Assembly: GCA_021824055.1 (NCBI GenBank)
Contig: JAKALV010000202.1
Span: forward strand, 1-6,171
Direction: 5' to 3'
Source of the DNA: Acidobacteriota bacterium
GTDB lineage: Bacteria; Acidobacteriota; Vicinamibacteria; Vicinamibacterales; SCN-69-37
Length of the DNA: 6,171 nt
The position numbers and the translations under genes were made by a program. This document shows positions 1-4,091 of the stretch, piece after piece (position 1 is the stretch's first letter; each line of letters starts with the position of its first letter). Below the pieces are notes generated by a model, which had not been told where the DNA came from, ran no database searches, and saw only the letters and a program-made list of their open reading frames with translations.

Positions 1-1
1 C

Positions 2-259
2 GTCTCGTGGACGACCGAGAACATTCCGGGGAGGGGCCTCTCTCGCGTGGTGTCGTCGCTCAAGGCTTTCGCAAGCTACGAGGCGGCCACCTCCTATTTG
101 GAACAGCTGAAGCCCGGCCATCACGCGATCGTGGGGCGGGATCCGCGTGTCAGCGCCGTGCCGCTCGGCCCGGTTGGGGGATTGCGGCGCGCGTTCGCGA
201 CACCCGCGCCGGGCGCGTTCCGCCAGGGCGCCGTGCAGGTGTTTGAGCGCAGCCGGTGA
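2..259 (+). CDS. C-terminal fragment of an unrecognised protein (5' end outside the window)
   Basis: The frame is open from the left edge to a TGA at 257-259, so about 85 residues of the C-terminus are visible and the start lies upstream. Third codon positions are mostly G or C, which supports this frame over the competing one beginning near base 7. The readable part has a short helical stretch (SYEAATSYLEQL), then alternating hydrophobic and Gly/Pro residues (HAIVGRDP, AVPLGPVGGLRRAF), and ends GAVQVFERSR. That pattern suggests a small mixed alpha/beta terminal domain. No membrane segment or catalytic motif is visible in the fragment. I do not recognise the family and assign no function. The GTG at 47 could be read as a start, but the same frame continues coding-like upstream to the edge, so it is probably internal. 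The next gene starts 39 bases after the stop on the same strand. Confidence 0.7.
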   Translation, partial: VSWTTENIPGRGLSRVVSSLKAFASYEAATSYLEQLKPGHHAIVGRDPRVSAVPLGPVGGLRRAFATPAPGAFRQGAVQVFERSR

Positions 260-267
260 GGTTGGTC

Positions 268-273
268 TAGAAT
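268..273 (+). promoter_or_regulatory. Possible -10 promoter element (TAGAAT)
   Basis: TAGAAT lies in the 39-base gap before the CsgG-like gene, 25 bases upstream of its ATG, and is an AT-rich spot in otherwise GC-rich DNA. It differs from the sigma-70 consensus TATAAT at one position. Upstream, TTTGAG at 242-247 or TTGAGC at 243-248 could serve as a -35, but the spacing is 19-20 bases, longer than usual, and both lie inside the end of the preceding gene. It may drive the CsgG-like/S9/DUF1796 group. This is a weak call from motif and position only. Confidence 0.3.
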
Positions 274-286
274 CGCCCTGCCCCTC

Positions 287-292
287 GAGGAG
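287..292 (+). promoter_or_regulatory. Ribosome-binding site for the CsgG-like gene (GAGGAG)
   Basis: GAGGAG sits six bases before the ATG at 299, a good match to the Shine-Dalgarno consensus at suitable spacing, and it fixes the start of the CsgG-like gene. The surrounding AGGAGTCC recurs before the S9 peptidase start at 951-958. Confidence 0.7.
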
Positions 293-298
293 TCCGAG

Positions 299-937
299 AT
301 GAATCGACTGCGTTCAGTGTCCGCCGCCTTGGTCGTCCTGCTGAGTGTCCTGGGCGCATCCGCCGCCGCGCCGGCGCCGATCCGCGCGGGCATCCTGCCA
401 TTCGATGTCGTGAGCGTCGATGGCGCAGGGCCGTCCGCCAGCACCGCCCTCGCCAAGCTCATCCGCATTGAAATGATCAAGGGCCGGAAGCTGACGCCCG
501 TGTTGCTGACGCTGCCGCCCGAGGTCACGCACCCGGTGCCGAGCGAGCAGGCCGCGACGATCGGCAAGAGCGCCGATGTCGGCCTCGTTCTGGTCGGCAC
601 CGTCGTTGACGCGTCGACGTCGCAAACGTCGCACAGCGCGAACACCGGCGGCCTGCTCAGCTCGGTCGGCATCAGCGGACGCATCGACCGGTCGAGCGCC
701 GAGGTGTCGCTGCATTTGGATCTGGTCGATCCGGCGACGGGCAAAGTCGTCGACTCGTTCGATGTCGACGGCAAAGCGTCAGACACCGGCGTCGGCATGG
801 ACTTCTCGACGGCGCTCGGCGGCATCGATGCCGGCGACGTCGCGTGGGAGAAGACGCCGATGGGGAAGGCGCTCGGCAACGCCGCGCGCAAAGTCAGCGA
901 CGAGGTCGCCAAGCGGGCGAACAGGTTCGTCCGCTGA
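299..937 (+). CDS. Exported CsgG/HfaB-like protein (probable)
   Basis: The protein has 212 residues and starts at an ATG with a strong ribosome-binding site. An N-terminal signal peptide is clear: Arg3 and Arg5, a hydrophobic core at about residues 9-19, and an Ala-rich cleavage region ending near ASA at 20-22. The mature part resembles the CsgG fold: an opening strand with ILPFDVV (32-38), a helix ALAKLIRIEM (50-59), a central GKSADVGLVLVGTVVDA (89-105), and a strand pair in which a Ser/Gly-rich loop (106-133) leads into VSLHLDLVDPATGKVVDS (136-153). A C-terminal helix begins at KTPMGKAL. CsgG-family proteins are outer-membrane-associated and the best known form curli secretion pores. This one has no cysteine anywhere, so it cannot be lipidated as CsgG is. 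No curli-type neighbours are visible. Homology is recalled from pattern, not from a search, so pore function should not be assumed. It probably shares a transcript with the S9 peptidase gene 23 bases downstream. Confidence 0.65.
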   Translation: MNRLRSVSAALVVLLSVLGASAAAPAPIRAGILPFDVVSVDGAGPSASTALAKLIRIEMIKGRKLTPVLLTLPPEVTHPVPSEQAATIGKSADVGLVLVGTVVDASTSQTSHSANTGGLLSSVGISGRIDRSSAEVSLHLDLVDPATGKVVDSFDVDGKASDTGVGMDFSTALGGIDAGDVAWEKTPMGKALGNAARKVSDEVAKRANRFVR

Positions 938-950
938 TTCCGCTTCATCC

Positions 951-955
951 AGGAG
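951..955 (+). promoter_or_regulatory. Ribosome-binding site deciding the S9 peptidase start (AGGAG)
   Basis: AGGAG lies five bases before the ATG at 961. It supports that start over the in-frame upstream start at 844, which would overlap the CsgG-like gene by 94 bases and put 39 polar, Arg-rich residues before the signal peptide. Confidence 0.75.
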
Positions 956-960
956 TCCAC

Positions 961-3249
961 ATGTCCCGTTCCACTGCCCGCGTTGTTGCTCTCTGCCTGG
1001 TGCTCGGCACCTCCGTCGTCTTTGCGCAAAACCGGCGCGCGCTCACCGCCGCCGACTACGATCGCGCGACGAAGATGCTGGCGCCGAACCTGAATGGTCT
1101 GGTCGTCGGCGGCACAGTGTCGCCGACCTGGCTGCCGGACGGCCGCTTCTGGTACGTTCGGACCACGCTGACCGGTACGGAGAACGTGGTCATCGATCCG
1201 GTGAAGAAGACGCGTGAAGTCGTGGCGACGCCGCCATCCGGCGGCGTGAGCGCGCCGGGCGCTGGCGGACGCGGTGGCCGTGCCGGTGGCGGCGGCGGCC
1301 GCGGCGGACGCGGCGGCTTCGCGATCACGAAGACGTGCGGACCGAATGTCACGGGAACGTCCGGTCCGCCCCCGGCTTCGATGTCGCCGGACGGGAGCAA
1401 GGCCGCCTTCATCTGCGATTGGAATCTCTGGGTGCGCGATGTCGCCACTGGCCAGGACCGCCAGTTGACGACCGACGGCGCGAAGAACTTCGGCTACGCG
1501 ACGAGCAACGCCGGGTGGACGTCGAGCGCGGCGCCATCGCTGTCGTGGTCGCCGGACGGCAAGAAGATCGCCACGCAGCAGCAGGACGAGCGGAAGGTCG
1601 GCGACATGTACCTCGTGGAGACGCCGGTCAACGGCGGCCATCCCGTGCTGCGCGAGTGGAAGTACCCGCTGGCGGGCGATCCGGTCGTCGCGATGATCGA
1701 GCGGGTGGTCATCGACCTGGAGACCGGCAAGATCACGCGGCTGCAGATGCCGCCGGACTTCCACCGCGCGATGTCCGAGGACAACATCGACATGGGCGAG
1801 TACCTCTGGAGGCCGGACGGATCGAAACTCGGCTTCGTCTCGACCGACCGGTATCACAAGAACTCGACGGCCAAGATCGCCGACACGGCGACGGGCGCGG
1901 TCAGAACGCTCTTCACCGAAACGGAAGCGACGCACGTGCAGACGCGCGTGCAGTGGCAGATCTTCTGGGCGACGAACGAAGTGCTGTGGTATTCGCAGCG
2001 CGACGGCACCGCGCAGATGTACCTGTACGATCTCACCACCGGTCAGTTGAAGAACAAGATCACGAGCGGTATCGGGCCGGTGACCGGTGTCGCGCGCGTC
2101 GATCAGGCCACGCGCACGATGTGGTACGAGGCCGACGGCAAGGAGCCGGGGCAGGATCCGTATTTCACGCACCTCTACCGCGTCGGGCTCGACGGCAGGA
2201 ACAACGTGTCGCTGACGCCCGATAACGGCACGCACACCGCCCAGATCTCTCCCGACGGCAAGTACGTGATCGACACGTTCTCGCAACCCGATGTCGCGCC
2301 GCAGACGACGCTGCGCGATGGCACGACCGGGGCGTTGATCATGCCGCTCGAGAAAGCCGACATCTCGAAGCTCCTCGCCACCGGCTGGAAACCGCCGATG
2401 CAGATCAAGATGAAGTCCGCCGACGGCAAGAATGACATTTACGGCATGCTCTTCCGGCCCACGCGCTTCGATCCGAAGAAGAAGTATCCGATCATCAACA
2501 ACGCGTACCCGGGACCGCAGTCGGGCAGCGTGGGCTCGCGCGCGTTCACGCCGGCGCGTGGCGACAAGCAGGCCCTCGCCGAGCTCGGCTTCGTCGTCGT
2601 CAGCATTGACGGCACGGGCACGCCGAATCGGTCCAAGGCGTTTACCGACGCGTACTACGGCGCGATGGGGCGCATCAACACGATCCCCGATCAGATCGCG
2701 GGCATGAAGGAGCTGGCGAAGAAATATCCGTGGATCGACATCAACAAGGCCGCGATGTGGGGCCACTCGGGCGGCGGGTTCATCACGGCCGACGCGCTGC
2801 TGCGCGCGCCGTACAACGACTTCTTCAAAGTGGGCATCGCCGAGTCGGGCAATCACGACCAGCGGCAGTACGAAGACGACTGGGGCGAGCGGTATCAGGG
2901 CCCGCTCGTGAAGAACGCGGACGGCACCGACAACTACACGATCGAAGCCACCCAGACGCAGGCGGCCGGCCTCAAGGGCCATCTCTTCCTGATCCACGGG
3001 ACGATGGACAACAACGTGCCGCCGTACAACACGCTGCTCGTCGCCGACGCACTGATCAAGGCGAACAAGGAGTTCGACATGCTCCTGATCCCGAACTCGG
3101 CGCACGGGTACGCGCCCGCGAATTACGTGATGCGGCGGCGATGGGATTACTTCGTCAAATACCTGCTCGACGCCGATCCGCCGCGCGACTACGTCATTCC
3201 GTCCGCGCCGGCGGGCGCCGGCCGCGGGGGCGGCGCGCCCGTTCACTGA
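961..3249 (+). CDS. Exported S9 family serine peptidase (DPP-IV-type N-terminal propeller plus prolyl oligopeptidase-like catalytic domain)
   Basis: The protein has 762 residues. A signal peptide covers about 1-22, with likely cleavage after VVFA, so the enzyme acts in the periplasm or outside the cell. Residues about 40-450 form a beta-propeller of the DPP-IV N-terminal type, with repeated PDG turns (58-61, 143-145, 197-200, 285-287, 430-433) and a WKYPLAGDP segment. Residues about 480-745 are the alpha/beta-hydrolase domain. The nucleophile elbow GHSGGG at 601-606 gives Ser603; HGTMDNNVPP gives Asp683; NSAHGY gives His715; Tyr516 in AYPGPQ is the likely oxyanion-hole tyrosine. The family hydrolyses peptide bonds in short peptides, often after proline. 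The double-Glu substrate anchor of true DPP-IV seems absent, replaced by an ATSNAGW segment (180-186), so a specific dipeptidyl peptidase label is not justified. Oddities are a Gly/Arg-rich insert at 94-119, a Gly-rich C-terminal tail, and only two cysteines in the mature chain (126 and 152). Family assignment is firm; substrate is unknown. Confidence 0.95.
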   Translation: MSRSTARVVALCLVLGTSVVFAQNRRALTAADYDRATKMLAPNLNGLVVGGTVSPTWLPDGRFWYVRTTLTGTENVVIDPVKKTREVVATPPSGGVSAPGAGGRGGRAGGGGGRGGRGGFAITKTCGPNVTGTSGPPPASMSPDGSKAAFICDWNLWVRDVATGQDRQLTTDGAKNFGYATSNAGWTSSAAPSLSWSPDGKKIATQQQDERKVGDMYLVETPVNGGHPVLREWKYPLAGDPVVAMIERVVIDLETGKITRLQMPPDFHRAMSEDNIDMGEYLWRPDGSKLGFVSTDRYHKNSTAKIADTATGAVRTLFTETEATHVQTRVQWQIFWATNEVLWYSQRDGTAQMYLYDLTTGQLKNKITSGIGPVTGVARVDQATRTMWYEADGKEPGQDPYFTHLYRVGLDGRNNVSLTPDNGTHTAQISPDGKYVIDTFSQPDVAPQTTLRDGTTGALIMPLEKADISKLLATGWKPPMQIKMKSADGKNDIYGMLFRPTRFDPKKKYPIINNAYPGPQSGSVGSRAFTPARGDKQALAELGFVVVSIDGTGTPNRSKAFTDAYYGAMGRINTIPDQIAGMKELAKKYPWIDINKAAMWGHSGGGFITADALLRAPYNDFFKVGIAESGNHDQRQYEDDWGERYQGPLVKNADGTDNYTIEATQTQAAGLKGHLFLIHGTMDNNVPPYNTLLVADALIKANKEFDMLLIPNSAHGYAPANYVMRRRWDYFVKYLLDADPPRDYVIPSAPAGAGRGGGAPVH
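1240..1317 (+). repeat. Gly/Arg-rich low-complexity coding segment in the S9 peptidase
   Basis: These 26 codons (residues 94-119) are mostly glycine with regularly placed arginine (GGRGGR-type units) and some Ala, Pro and Ser. The DNA is made of GGC/CGC-rich units and includes an 11-base direct repeat, GGCGGACGCGG, at 1264-1274 and 1303-1313. The two copies are 39 bases apart, so the reading frame is kept. It interrupts the first part of the propeller domain and is probably a disordered surface loop that can change length by slippage or unequal recombination. Confidence 0.8.
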
Positions 3250-3254
3250 GGCGG

Positions 3255-4091
3255 ATGGACCTCGTCGTCGGCCTCGGGCACCGCTGCAACACGGCGCAGC
3301 ATCTGCGGCGGATGATGATCCACCACGGCACGATGCCGTTCGACTGGATCGTGTCGCCGAATCGGGGAGTGGCGGAAGCGATCGAGCATAACTTCGAGGG
3401 CATGCTGCAGCCGGAGCGGCTGGAACTTCGGAGCGATCGCGTGGTCGACGGACGGTTCGGTTTCGAGTATCTCCACGACTACGCGATCGGCCCGGACTAC
3501 CTGGCCTCGCAGCCGAAAGTCGTGGCGCGCCAGCGGCAGCTGGTGGAACGCTTCGGCCGCATGCTCGCGTCCGACGCCACGGTGCTGTTCGTCCGGGAAG
3601 AGGATCGCGAGTTGCTCGACCCTGACGCGCCGAGGCGCCTGGTTGAGGCCCTGGCGAGCCGGCGGCCGAGGTCGTCCTTCCACCTGCTGTTCCTGACCGA
3701 ACGAGACCCGTCGATCTTTGCCGGCGACCCGAACGTCACCCTGAGCCAGGTGCCGAGCGACTCCTGGAATGATGCCTGGGCCTGGAACACGATCTTCACG
3801 GCGATTGATCGACGCTTGCCGATCAAGGGCTATTTTCCCGCCCTCGTTCGCGGCATCGGGTCCATGCCGCCGGCGGTCGCCCGGCCGACACAGCATTTCA
3901 TCAGCAGTTCCCGCCGGCGCGTGCTCGATCTGATCCGAAAAACGCTCTATCGCGCCGCGATCACCACCGCGATCCCGTTCTGCTTGAGCAGCGCGTTGGT
4001 CGCCGGCAGATCCTTGTCGGTGATCTGCTTGTACTGCGCCGCGATCGCCGCCAGCTCCTCTTTGAATCCGTTGTTCACAGCGACCTGCTGA
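3255..4091 (+). CDS. DUF1796-type putative papain-like cysteine peptidase, cytoplasmic
   Basis: The protein has 278 residues from the ATG at 3255, five bases after the S9 stop. A weak GAGGCGG directly precedes it, so translation is probably coupled. The N-terminus carries the family hallmark: VGLGHRC (5-11) with putative nucleophile Cys11, then HLRRM and PFDW at 28-31. YLHDYA gives His74 and Asp75, the likely partner residues. RQRQLVERFGRML (92-104) followed by VLFVREE, then HLLFLTE (143-149) and WNDAWAWNTIF (171-181), match the order I know for DUF1796. The papain-like assignment is a fold-based prediction for the family; peptidase activity and substrate are not established. No signal peptide is present because the conserved core starts at residue 3. 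The reading frame does not stop at the natural-looking end near LIRKTLYR (226-233) but continues 45 more residues antisense to the converging gene. That tail, rich in Ala, Ser and Cys, is probably not part of the ancestral protein. Confidence 0.8.
   Translation: MDLVVGLGHRCNTAQHLRRMMIHHGTMPFDWIVSPNRGVAEAIEHNFEGMLQPERLELRSDRVVDGRFGFEYLHDYAIGPDYLASQPKVVARQRQLVERFGRMLASDATVLFVREEDRELLDPDAPRRLVEALASRRPRSSFHLLFLTERDPSIFAGDPNVTLSQVPSDSWNDAWAWNTIFTAIDRRLPIKGYFPALVRGIGSMPPAVARPTQHFISSSRRRVLDLIRKTLYRAAITTAIPFCLSSALVAGRSLSVICLYCAAIAASSSLNPLFTATC

Noticed and set aside
844..960. Longer N-terminus for the S9 peptidase starting at 844
   Set aside because: It would overlap the CsgG-like gene and put 39 polar, Arg-rich residues before a clear signal peptide. 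The ATG at 961 has a good ribosome-binding site and begins the signal peptide directly.
576..1217. A 213-residue plus-strand frame bridging the CsgG-like and S9 genes
   Set aside because: The product is dominated by Arg, Ser and Ala, typical of a shifted frame in GC-rich DNA, and it overlaps two better-supported genes.
1335..2225. A 296-residue plus-strand frame inside the S9 gene
   Set aside because: It is rich in Arg, Asp, Gly and Ala with no domain pattern, and lies wholly within the well-supported S9 reading frame.
121..3246. A 1041-residue minus-strand open frame antisense to the CsgG-like and S9 genes
   Set aside because: Over the S9 gene its codons are exact reverse complements of the S9 codons, so it stays open simply because TTA, CTA and TCA codons are avoided in this GC-rich gene. 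The product is Arg/Val/His-rich with no recognisable domain, while the plus strand encodes a complete S9 enzyme with its triad.
2730..3254. Upstream extension of the DUF1796 frame
   Set aside because: It reads the S9 catalytic region out of frame and is low-complexity Arg/Gly/Ala. The conserved family core starts right after the ATG at 3255.
3243..3896. A 217-residue minus-strand frame opposite the DUF1796 gene
   Set aside because: It is an Arg-, Val- and His-rich complement with no family features, whereas the plus strand shows the DUF1796 Cys, PFDW and HDY motifs in order.
3900..3960. Possible intrinsic terminator between the converging genes
   Set aside because: I found no GC-rich stem followed by a T-run on either strand. 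The genes overlap, so no intergenic space exists for one.
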